A stretch of 5,369 nt of DNA, taken from positions 1 through 5,369 of the forward strand of contig JALUYN010000683.1 of NCBI GenBank assembly GCA_027012915.1. The letters run 5' to 3'. Origin of the DNA: Cellvibrionaceae bacterium (GTDB lineage: Bacteria > Pseudomonadota > Gammaproteobacteria > Pseudomonadales > Cellvibrionaceae). A program made the position numbers and the translations under genes. The notes under the pieces are model-generated. The model ran no database searches, was not told the DNA's origin, and saw only the letters and a list, made by a program, of their open reading frames with translations. Shown piece after piece: positions 1-5,369 of this stretch (position 1 is the stretch's first letter; each line of letters starts with the position of its first letter).

Positions 1-339
1 GTCGGTGCCCAACTTCTGACGCTGACCGCTACTGTTGAGGTCCAGTGTCGGTAGGCGTGGAGCCCCACTGATGATGCTCTGCTGTTGTGCCGCGCGCACA
101 CGGGCTGCAGCTTCCGCGAGGGTGAAGCTGCTGGTCAGTCCCTGCTCGATCAGTAATTCGAGCTGCCGGTCGTTGAAATCTTCAATCCAGAGCTTGAGCG
201 GGTGCTCTGCATCGGCGGTTTCATGGGTACCGGAAAGCGGCGTTGTCAGATCCTGTAGGGGTTCGCTGATGTAGGTGGACTGGCAGCCGCTGAGAACAAG
301 CGCAAGTGCTGAGGTCAGGATGGCGGGTTTCAAAGGCAT
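1..339 (-). CDS. Outer-membrane efflux lipoprotein, NodT/OprM family (partial, N-terminal 113 residues)
   Basis: Reading the minus strand from the ATG at 339-337 gives an open frame of 113 codons to the window edge, so the C-terminal part is missing. Residues 1-19 form a lipoprotein signal: basic K4, a hydrophobic stretch, then the lipobox L16-S17-G18-C19. Residue 20 is Gln rather than Asp, which suits outer-membrane sorting. Downstream the pattern 'LWIEDFNDRQLELLIEQGL', then 'AEAAARVRAAQQQ' and 'APRLPTLDL', is typical of the first helical hairpin of TolC-like outer-membrane factors of RND-type tripartite efflux pumps (OEP domain). Such proteins form the trimeric exit duct that pairs with a periplasmic adaptor and an inner-membrane pump; neither partner is in view. 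The next in-frame codon upstream that matters is a stop near 372, with no other start between, so the ATG is secure although no good Shine-Dalgarno precedes it. It is transcribed divergently from ygiQ. The substrate cannot be inferred. Confidence 0.85.
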   Translation of the reverse strand, partial: MPLKPAILTSALALVLSGCQSTYISEPLQDLTTPLSGTHETADAEHPLKLWIEDFNDRQLELLIEQGLTSSFTLAEAAARVRAAQQQSIISGAPRLPTLDLNSSGQRQKLGTD

Positions 340-632
340 AGGTATGTAGTTGAAGGCTAATGGTCTGATGTATTAATTCTAAGTTCTTTTGGGAACCCTG
401 TCTTCGCTGTCAGTTCCCTACTTTGGTCGGCTGCAGAGGTCGAGTTGAGGATCATATATCAACGGCCCTGGTGGAGGTGTATCACTTTGTAACAGTCGGT
501 AACGATGCACTTTCACCTGGTTTAAGTGGGCTTATTCCTCAGTGTTTATACGGGTTTGCGGCAATATTAGATCTGTCATAGAGACGTTATTTTTGAGAAA
601 ATAGCGTGTTTTTTGAATCTGTGAGCGAAACC
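340..632. promoter_or_regulatory. Divergent intergenic region between the efflux lipoprotein gene and ygiQ
   Basis: About 290 bases without a supportable gene. It must carry the start signals for both divergent genes. I found no sigma-70 promoter with both boxes at good spacing on either strand. Partial matches exist: TAGAAT on the minus strand upstream of the lipoprotein gene, and an A+T-rich patch at 563-600 ahead of ygiQ. The segment 391-418 holds a 6-bp inverted repeat, and 483-513 holds short direct repeats (GTAAC at 489-493 and 499-503, CACTTT at 483-488 and 508-513). No regulator gene is present in the window to pair with them. Confidence 0.5.
391..418. repeat. Inverted repeat GGGAAC-N16-GTTCCC, possible operator
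   Basis: Perfect 6-bp arms lie at 391-396 and 413-418 around a 16-base spacer, and the spacer itself contains a direct repeat CTGTC at 398-402 and 407-411. It lies 52-79 bases upstream of the efflux lipoprotein start, where a repressor or activator of that gene could bind. A 6-bp dyad can occur by chance, so the regulatory role is only an inference. Confidence 0.25.
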
Positions 633-2849
633 ATGTCTCGTCCCTTAGCGACCCCTGTCAAAGCCGATGCCTTGTTCGGTTATCCCAAGTATTGGGCCGA
701 ATGTTACGGCACTGCGCCTTACCTGCCCATGTCGCGCCAGGAAATGGATGAGCTCGGCTGGGATAGCTGCGATATCATCCTAGTCACCGGCGATGCCTAT
801 GTGGATCACCCGAGTTTTGGTATGGCCATCATGGGACGCTTTCTCGAGTCCCAGGGATTTCGCGTGGGCATTATTGCCCAGCCCGACTGGCGCAGCGCTG
901 AAGCATTTAAAGCGCTGGGCAAGCCGAACCTGTTCTTTGGCGTGACAGCGGGCAATATGGATTCCATGATCAACCGTTACACGGCCGATCTGAAAGTTCG
1001 CAACGACGATGCCTACACGCCCCACGGTGAGGCGGGTAAGCGCCCGGATCGTTCCGTGATTGTCTATAGCCAGCGCTGCAAAGAAGCCTTCACTGATGTG
1101 CCGGTGGTGCTCGGTGGTATCGAGGCCAGTTTGCGCCGTATCGCCCAGTACGACTATTGGAGCGATCAGGTGCGTCGTTCCGTATTGTTCGACGCCACCG
1201 CTGATTTGTTGCTGTACGGCAACGCCGAGCGCGCGATTGCCGAGGTGGCTCATCAGCTGTCTCTGGGCAAAAATATCAATGAACTGCTGGATATTCGCGG
1301 TACAGCGATTATTCGCAGCGAAGTTCCCACAGGTTGGACGGAAATAGATTCAACTCGCATCGATTGGCCCAAGCATATTGATGCTCTGCCCAACCCCTAC
1401 GAATACGCGGAAGGCGGTGGTGAGGATGGGCAGTCCTGTGCCGATAAATCCACCGCAGCAGAAGAAGAACAACCAGTGCGCATTATTCCCATGCCGCTAC
1501 AGGGGCGCAGCGAGTGGGAGTTGAAGGATACCTGTATACGTCTGCCGTCGTTTGAAAAAGTGCAAAAGGACGCGGTGCTCTACGCCCACGCCTCAAGGGT
1601 GTTGCATCAGGAATCCAACCCTCACAATGCCAGAGTGCTGGTACAGAAGCACGGCACCAAAGAGCTGTGGGTGAACCCGCCGCCAATCCCTTTGGAAACC
1701 GAGGAAATGGATAGTCTGTTTGACCTGGCCTATCAGCGTCGACCGCACCCGTCCTACGGCGATGCCAAAATACCCGCCTACGATATGATCAAAACCTCGG
1801 TCAATATTATGCGTGGCTGTTTTGGCGGTTGTACTTTCTGCTCCATCACCGAACATGAGGGGCGAGTGATTCAAAGTCGCTCCCACGAGTCGGTGTTGAA
1901 AGAGATTGAAGACATTCGCGACAAGGTGCCGGGTTTTACCGGAGCTATTTCCGATCTCGGTGGCCCCACGGCCAATATGTACCACTTGAATTGCAAGGAC
2001 TCGGAGATTCACGCCAACTGTCGGCGACTGTCTTGCGTGTTTCCCACCATCTGCAAAAACCTGGTGACCGATCATTCGCCCACCACGCAGCTGTATCGCA
2101 AGGCGCGGGCGATTCCCGGTATTAAGCGCATCGCCATTGCCTCTGGACTGCGCTATGACTTGGCCGTCGAAGATCCGGAATACGTCAAGGAATTGGTGAC
2201 GCATCATGTGGGCGGTTATCTGAAAATCGCGCCGGAACACAGTGAGAAAGGCCCCCTGGATAAGATGATGAAGCCCGGGATGGATACCTATTACAGCTTC
2301 AAGCGCATGTTCGACAAGTTCTCTAAAGAGGCTGGCAAGGAGCAGTACTTGATTCCCTACTTTATTGCTGGCCACCCTGGCTGCGAAGATGAAGATATGC
2401 TGAATCTATCCCTTTGGTTGAAGAAGAATAAATTCCGTGTCGATCAGGTTCAGACGTTTTATCCCTCGCCCATGTCATTGGCTACAGCGATGTACTATTC
2501 CGAGCGGGACCCGTTGAAGAAGCTCAGCTACAAGTCGCGGCGACTCTACACACCGAAAAATTTGGAGCAGCGACGTTTACAGAAAGCTTTCCTGCGCTAC
2601 CACGACCCCAAAAACTGGGCTTATTTGCGTCAGTCGTTGATCGATATGAAGCGCAAGGATTTGATCGGCGATGGTGATCGTTGTCTGGTACCCGCCGATG
2701 ACAGAGCGCGCAATAAGTCTAAGAATTTCAATAAGGCGGTGGGCTCTCAAGGGCGCTCGTTTAAAGAATCCAATGGTCAGCGCAAACAGCGTTCTACGGA
2801 TTCTCGCCGAGGTCGCGCGGCATCGAAACCCGGTAAGCGTCGCCGTTAA
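633..2849 (+). CDS. ygiQ: YgiQ family radical SAM protein (UPF0313)
   Basis: Predicted 738-residue cytosolic iron-sulfur enzyme, close to the usual length of the family (about 740 in E. coli). The N-terminal YgiQ-specific domain shows conserved blocks GWDSCD (42-47) and [12 protein letters not shown] (52-63). The radical SAM core carries the CX3CX2C motif C396-C400-C403 within '[11 protein letters not shown]', which should hold a [4Fe-4S] cluster that cleaves S-adenosylmethionine. H581-P582-G583 and Y610-P-S-P lie in the later part. The last 47 residues (692-738) are low-complexity and strongly basic, 17 Lys/Arg against 2 acidic residues, which hints at nucleic-acid contact. The substrate and reaction of YgiQ are, to my knowledge, not established. 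Start choice: the frame stays open upstream to GTG at 606 and GTG at 621, but family N-termini begin shortly before the '[10 protein letters not shown]' block, so ATG 633 is preferred; no start has a strong Shine-Dalgarno. It is followed 34 nt later by truD and is probably co-transcribed with it. Confidence 0.95.
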   Translation: MSRPLATPVKADALFGYPKYWAECYGTAPYLPMSRQEMDELGWDSCDIILVTGDAYVDHPSFGMAIMGRFLESQGFRVGIIAQPDWRSAEAFKALGKPNLFFGVTAGNMDSMINRYTADLKVRNDDAYTPHGEAGKRPDRSVIVYSQRCKEAFTDVPVVLGGIEASLRRIAQYDYWSDQVRRSVLFDATADLLLYGNAERAIAEVAHQLSLGKNINELLDIRGTAIIRSEVPTGWTEIDSTRIDWPKHIDALPNPYEYAEGGGEDGQSCADKSTAAEEEQPVRIIPMPLQGRSEWELKDTCIRLPSFEKVQKDAVLYAHASRVLHQESNPHNARVLVQKHGTKELWVNPPPIPLETEEMDSLFDLAYQRRPHPSYGDAKIPAYDMIKTSVNIMRGCFGGCTFCSITEHEGRVIQSRSHESVLKEIEDIRDKVPGFTGAISDLGGPTANMYHLNCKDSEIHANCRRLSCVFPTICKNLVTDHSPTTQLYRKARAIPGIKRIAIASGLRYDLAVEDPEYVKELVTHHVGGYLKIAPEHSEKGPLDKMMKPGMDTYYSFKRMFDKFSKEAGKEQYLIPYFIAGHPGCEDEDMLNLSLWLKKNKFRVDQVQTFYPSPMSLATAMYYSERDPLKKLSYKSRRLYTPKNLEQRRLQKAFLRYHDPKNWAYLRQSLIDMKRKDLIGDGDRCLVPADDRARNKSKNFNKAVGSQGRSFKESNGQRKQRSTDSRRGRAASKPGKRRR

Positions 2850-2872
2850 TGGAATGCATGTCGATAATCAAA

Positions 2873-2877
2873 AGAAG
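2873..2877 (+). promoter_or_regulatory. Ribosome binding site of truD (AGAAG)
   Basis: AGAAG lies 6 nt before the ATG at 2884 in the short ygiQ-truD gap. It supports that start, which also matches the family N-terminus. Confidence 0.5.
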
Positions 2878-2883
2878 TAAAGA

Positions 2884-3864
2884 ATGAGTGATTTTCCCCT
2901 GGATTGGGCTTATGCCTACGGAGCGCCCGACGCGGAAGGACTGTTTAGAAGTTGCCCGGAAGATTTTTACGTCGATGAAAACCTGGGCTTCGAGCCCGAC
3001 GGCTCTGGAGAGCATGTTCTGCTGCATGTACAGAAGCGCGGTGACAATACCGCGTGGTTGGCAAAACAGATTGCCCGGCTGGCCGGGGTTAAACCATCGG
3101 ACGTAGGCTACTGCGGCTTGAAAGATCGCCATGCGGTGACGCGTCAATGGTTTTCCATATATTTGCCCAAGGGTGAAGAGCCGGACTGGTCGCAACTGAA
3201 TCAAGAGGGCACTGAGGTTCTTGCGGTATCACGTCACGCGCGCAAATTGCGCCCGGGCAGTCATCAAAGTAATCGTTTTCGCATTACCCTGAGACAATTG
3301 CAGGGTGATATCGAAGCTCTGACGCAGCGGCTATCTCGTGTGGCAGAAGATGGGGTGCCCAATTATTTTGGTGAGCAGCGCTTTGGTATTGAAGGCAATA
3401 ATCTGACGTTGGCCCAAGAAATTCTGGTTGATGGCCGTAAAATCGGCAATCGCCAGCGCCGTGGCATGGTGCTGTCTGCTGCACGTTCCTACGTATTCAA
3501 TTCCGTGCTCAGTGAGCGTGTCAATCAGGGCAATTGGTTTACTCCAATAGCTGGCGATGTATTGATAGACGATCTGCCTACAGGACCTATGTGGGGGCGA
3601 GGGCGCTCGCCGGCGGCCGACGAAAGCCTGGCTGTTGAGCAGAGTGCACTGGCTGATCTTGGTGGTTGGTGCGATGGCATGGAGCATGTGGGTTTAAGTC
3701 AGGAGCGTCGTCAGCTCTGCCTTAAACCGCGGCACATGGCCTGGAAGTTGCGGGACGATGCTCTGGTGGTTGAGTTTGAGCTGCCGCCGGGTAGCTATGC
3801 AACTGCGGTATTGCGCGAGCTTTGCAAGTTGCAAAACGTGTCACAGCCGCAGGGTGTGGTATAG
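2884..3864 (+). CDS. truD: tRNA pseudouridine(13) synthase TruD
   Basis: 326-residue cytosolic enzyme that isomerises uridine 13 in the D-arm of certain tRNAs (tRNA-Glu in E. coli) to pseudouridine. The N-terminal half shows 'SCPEDFYVDE' (23-32), with F28 matching the conserved Phe of the active site. The catalytic motif 'GLKDRHAVT' (78-86) contains the nucleophile D81. 'RHARKLRPGSHQSNRF' (117-132) includes the conserved N130. 'GVPNYFGEQRFG' (157-168) is a TruD signature, and the C-terminal 'LPPGSYATAVLREL' (300-313) is also typical. The protein is shorter than E. coli TruD (about 349). The shortfall maps to the TRUD insertion domain, where 'GDVLIDD' (224-230) runs almost directly into 'LPTGPMWGRG' (231-240); relatives have a longer linker there. 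All recognised catalytic residues are present, so activity is expected. It lies 34 nt after ygiQ. The usual partner surE does not follow; pcm does, about 69 nt downstream. Confidence 0.97.
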   Translation: MSDFPLDWAYAYGAPDAEGLFRSCPEDFYVDENLGFEPDGSGEHVLLHVQKRGDNTAWLAKQIARLAGVKPSDVGYCGLKDRHAVTRQWFSIYLPKGEEPDWSQLNQEGTEVLAVSRHARKLRPGSHQSNRFRITLRQLQGDIEALTQRLSRVAEDGVPNYFGEQRFGIEGNNLTLAQEILVDGRKIGNRQRRGMVLSAARSYVFNSVLSERVNQGNWFTPIAGDVLIDDLPTGPMWGRGRSPAADESLAVEQSALADLGGWCDGMEHVGLSQERRQLCLKPRHMAWKLRDDALVVEFELPPGSYATAVLRELCKLQNVSQPQGVV

Positions 3865-3865
3865 T
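3857..3865 (+). promoter_or_regulatory. Possible extended -10 promoter for pcm
   Basis: TGGTATAGT overlaps the truD stop codon and matches the extended -10 consensus TGnTATAAT with one mismatch. No good -35 box lies 16-18 bases upstream, which extended -10 promoters can tolerate. Transcription would start around 3872, about 60 bases before the pcm start. Weakly supported. Confidence 0.3.
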
Positions 3866-3880
3866 CGCAAGCTTTGATTT

Positions 3881-3897
3881 CCCACGCATAGCGCGGG
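3881..3897 (+). other. Small hairpin in the truD-pcm gap
   Basis: CCCACGC at 3881-3887 can pair with GCGCGGG at 3891-3897 across a 3-base loop, giving six G-C pairs and one A-C mismatch. No T-run follows directly (only a short one at 3907-3912), so it is not a convincing terminator. It might be an mRNA stability or processing element in the pcm leader. Confidence 0.25.
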
Positions 3898-3923
3898 GGT
3901 ATCTGTGTTTTTGAAGGTATTTT

Positions 3924-3928
3924 GAGGG
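3924..3928 (+). promoter_or_regulatory. Ribosome binding site supporting the GTG start of pcm
   Basis: GAGGG lies 5 nt before GTG 3934 and is the best Shine-Dalgarno match near the start of pcm. A second one, AGGG at 3953-3956, lies 7 nt before ATG 3964 and could serve the shorter form. Confidence 0.5.
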
Positions 3929-3933
3929 TAAAG

Positions 3934-4605
3934 GTGAGTAATCTTCAGCTACAGGGCATTGGCATGACCTCGCAGAGAACGAGGCAACGGCTGGTGCAGC
4001 GATTGAGTGATCAGGGAATCACCAATTTGCAGGTATTGGATGTGATCGGTGACACGCCGCGTCATATTTTTCTTGATGAAGCCTTGTCCCACCGGGCCTA
4101 TGAAGACACGGCCTTGCCCATTGGCCACGGCCAGACGTTGTCGCAGCCCTATATTGTGGCGCGTATGACTGAAGTGCTGCTGGGCGCTGCGGGTAAGCTC
4201 GACAAAGTTCTGGAAATTGGAACTGGCTCGGGCTACCAAACCACCATCCTGGCGCAGCTGGTTAAGCAGGTGTGCAGCGTAGAGCGGATAAAACCGCTGC
4301 AGGATAAGGCGCGCACGCGTTTGCGTCAGTTGGGTCTGCGCAATGTTGATCTGAAATATGCCGACGGTAATTTTGGTTGGCCCGATCGCGGTCCTTACGA
4401 TGGCATCATCAGTTGTGCGGCCCCTCGCGAGGTTCCCCAGGAGTTACTTAACCAACTGGCACCCAATGGAGTGCTGGTCATTCCCGTAGGCGGCGAGCGC
4501 CAGGAGCTAAGAATGGTGATTAGAGACGGCGATAGCGATAACTTCGTTTCTCAGGTTCTCGAAGGCGCCAAGTTTGTACCGATGTTATCAGGGACGATGC
4601 GTTAG
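3934..4605 (+). CDS. pcm: Protein-L-isoaspartate O-methyltransferase
   Basis: 223-residue cytosolic repair enzyme that methylates L-isoaspartyl residues in aged proteins using S-adenosylmethionine, starting their return to normal aspartyl bonds. Evidence: the pre-motif '[15 protein letters not shown]' (59-73) with the conserved QTxSQP block, the SAM-binding glycine loop 'LEIGTGSGY' (93-101), the acidic end of strand 2 in 'SVERI' (E117), '[10 protein letters not shown]' (163-172) and the terminal 'KFVPML' (213-218). The family is usually 205-225 residues. Possible starts are TTG 3922, GTG 3934 and ATG 3964 (213 residues). I chose GTG 3934 for its GAGGG ribosome site and because relatives often carry a short extension before the '[10 protein letters not shown]' block; ATG 3964 remains possible. 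Its stop TAG shares one base with the GTG start of the DUF368 gene (TAGTG), suggesting translational coupling. The usual upstream neighbour surE is absent. Confidence 0.96.
   Translation: MSNLQLQGIGMTSQRTRQRLVQRLSDQGITNLQVLDVIGDTPRHIFLDEALSHRAYEDTALPIGHGQTLSQPYIVARMTEVLLGAAGKLDKVLEIGTGSGYQTTILAQLVKQVCSVERIKPLQDKARTRLRQLGLRNVDLKYADGNFGWPDRGPYDGIISCAAPREVPQELLNQLAPNGVLVIPVGGERQELRMVIRDGDSDNFVSQVLEGAKFVPMLSGTMR
4590..4594 (+). promoter_or_regulatory. Ribosome binding site supporting the GTG start of the DUF368 gene
   Basis: AGGGA at the end of pcm lies 10 nt before GTG 4605. The alternative ATG 4662 is preceded by a run of T and 'CGCGGT', with no comparable site. This favours the upstream GTG. 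Confidence 0.5.
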
Positions 4606-5369
4606 TGAATGATGTAACCCAGTCAAAAAGAAGGCACTACGGCCTTCTTTTTTTTCGCGGTATGGCTATGGGGGCGGCTGATGTCGTGCCGGGTGTGTCC
4701 GGTGGAACCATCGCTTTTATCACCGGAATATACGAAGAGTTGGTCGAATCACTGCGCCGTTGCGATCATCGAGCGATTGCGGTCTTGTGGAACGAGGGCA
4801 TAGCGGCCGCCTGGGCTCATATTAATGGTCCCTTTCTGCTGACCTTGTTTGCGGGCGTTGCGTTCAGCATTTTCTCTCTGGCAAAAGTGGTTACCTATTG
4901 CCTTGAGGCTTGGCCCATTCAGGTATGGTCGTTCTTCTTTGGCCTGGTGCTAGCGGCGTCCATTCACCTGTTTCGCCAGATCCCTGTCTGGAATCTGACC
5001 AGAGGTTTGCTGTTTGCCGGGGGATTATTGGCGGCTCTGCTGATCTCGCAAATAAAACCGGCAGAGCTGCCCGATGATTGGTGGGTATTGATGGCGGCGG
5101 GAGCTGTGGCTATTTGTGCAATGATCTTGCCGGGGGGTTCCGGTGGTTTTCTATTGCTGGTCATGGGGTTGTACCCAACCATTATTCAGGCAATAAGTGA
5201 ACTTAATGTTTCTCTATTAAGTGTGTTTGCACTGGGCTGCGGGCTGGGGCTATTGGCCTTTTCTCATGTTCTGGGGTGGCTGCTGAGTCGCTTTCACGAT
5301 GCCACTATGGCTCTGCTGACGGGCTTCTTATTGGGATCACTGCTAATGTTGTGGCCATGGCGTATTACT
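4605..5369 (+). CDS. popT: DUF368 membrane protein, PopT-type undecaprenyl-phosphate translocase (partial, right edge)
   Basis: The frame is open for 255 codons from GTG 4605 to the window edge, with no stop reached. The first signature 'GMAMGAADVVPGVSGGT' (19-35) followed by 'IAFITGIYEEL' (36-46) is diagnostic of DUF368. A second, related motif 'MILPGGSGGF' (173-182) reflects the internal two-fold repeat of the family, and 'LLTGFLLGSLLMLWPW' (237-252) is another family block. Hydrophobic segments lie near 77-96, 104-123, 134-148, 160-175, 182-197, 203-219 and 233-249, so it is a polytopic inner-membrane protein. DUF368 proteins (PopT) have been reported to return the lipid carrier undecaprenyl phosphate across the cytoplasmic membrane for reuse in envelope synthesis; that role here is by family. 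GTG 4605 is preferred: it overlaps the pcm stop, has AGGGA upstream, and gives an 18-residue leader before the first motif, as homologues have. ATG 4662 would begin inside the conserved motif. A terminator-like hairpin lies within codons 7-17. Confidence 0.9.
   Translation, partial: MNDVTQSKRRHYGLLFFRGMAMGAADVVPGVSGGTIAFITGIYEELVESLRRCDHRAIAVLWNEGIAAAWAHINGPFLLTLFAGVAFSIFSLAKVVTYCLEAWPIQVWSFFFGLVLAASIHLFRQIPVWNLTRGLLFAGGLLAALLISQIKPAELPDDWWVLMAAGAVAICAMILPGGSGGFLLLVMGLYPTIIQAISELNVSLLSVFALGCGLGLLAFSHVLGWLLSRFHDATMALLTGFLLGSLLMLWPWRIT
4625..4655 (+). terminator. Intrinsic terminator-like hairpin after pcm, inside the 5' coding region of the DUF368 gene
   Basis: AAAAAGAAGGC (4625-4635) is perfectly complementary to GCCTTCTTTTT (4642-4652), giving an 11-bp stem with loop ACTACG. 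Eight T (4648-4655) follow the GC-rich part of the stem. It lies 20 bases after the pcm stop, where a terminator for the ygiQ-truD-pcm unit would be expected. It also falls in frame inside the DUF368 gene if that starts at GTG 4605, encoding 'SKRRHYGLLFF'. The form is that of a strong intrinsic terminator; whether it stops transcription when ribosomes cross it is unknown. Confidence 0.7.

Noticed and set aside
35..274. 79-codon plus-strand open frame near the left edge
   Set aside because: It opposes the efflux lipoprotein gene, which has a signal peptide, a lipobox and family motifs; the plus-strand product is Ser/Arg/Cys-rich without a motif.
606..632. Upstream GTG starts (606, 621) for ygiQ
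   Set aside because: Neither has a better ribosome site than ATG 633, and the added residues do not resemble known YgiQ N-termini.
780..1253. 157-codon minus-strand open frame
   Set aside because: Antisense shadow of the conserved N-terminal domain of YgiQ.
1593..2375. Long open frame (260 codons) on the minus strand within ygiQ
   Set aside because: It is wholly antisense to the radical SAM core, whose protein matches its family throughout; the translation shows no recognisable domain.
3864..3933. Possible remnant of surE
   Set aside because: About 69 bases with stops and no SurE-like motif in any frame I read; too short to claim a pseudogene.
4964..5182. 72-codon minus-strand open frame
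   Set aside because: It lies opposite the DUF368 membrane segments, including the conserved PGGSGGF motif, and has no support of its own.

Overview
This 5.4 kb window looks like ordinary chromosome of a gammaproteobacterium. The protein sequences resemble Pseudomonas and Cellvibrio-type marine relatives more than enterics. This rests on recalled family similarity and gene neighbourhood (truD and pcm together), not on any search. No mobile element, CRISPR array, rRNA or tRNA is visible.

Layout. Left edge, minus strand: the first 113 codons of an outer-membrane efflux lipoprotein (NodT/OprM type), continuing beyond the window. Positions 340-632 are a divergent intergenic region with a small inverted repeat and short direct repeats but no convincing promoter. 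From 633 to the right edge every gene is on the plus strand: ygiQ (radical SAM protein of unknown function), truD (tRNA pseudouridine-13 synthase), pcm (L-isoaspartate O-methyltransferase) and a DUF368/PopT-type undecaprenyl-phosphate translocase cut by the right edge. Spacing is 34 nt (ygiQ-truD), about 69 nt (truD-pcm) and a 1-nt overlap (pcm-DUF368). This suits one transcription unit, perhaps with an extra promoter before pcm.

How the genes fit together. TruD and Pcm are RNA and protein maintenance enzymes that sit together in many gammaproteobacteria in the truD-surE-pcm-nlpD-rpoS neighbourhood. Here surE is absent between them, ygiQ sits upstream, and a lipid-carrier recycling membrane protein follows pcm.

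The most interesting signal is a textbook intrinsic-terminator hairpin (11-bp perfect stem, 6-nt loop, 8 T) just after the pcm stop. It lies inside the 5' coding sequence of the DUF368 gene if that gene starts at its best-supported GTG. Termination there could depend on translation. A second oddity is a TruD whose insertion domain appears about 25-30 residues shorter than usual. I found no evidence of a wholly new system.
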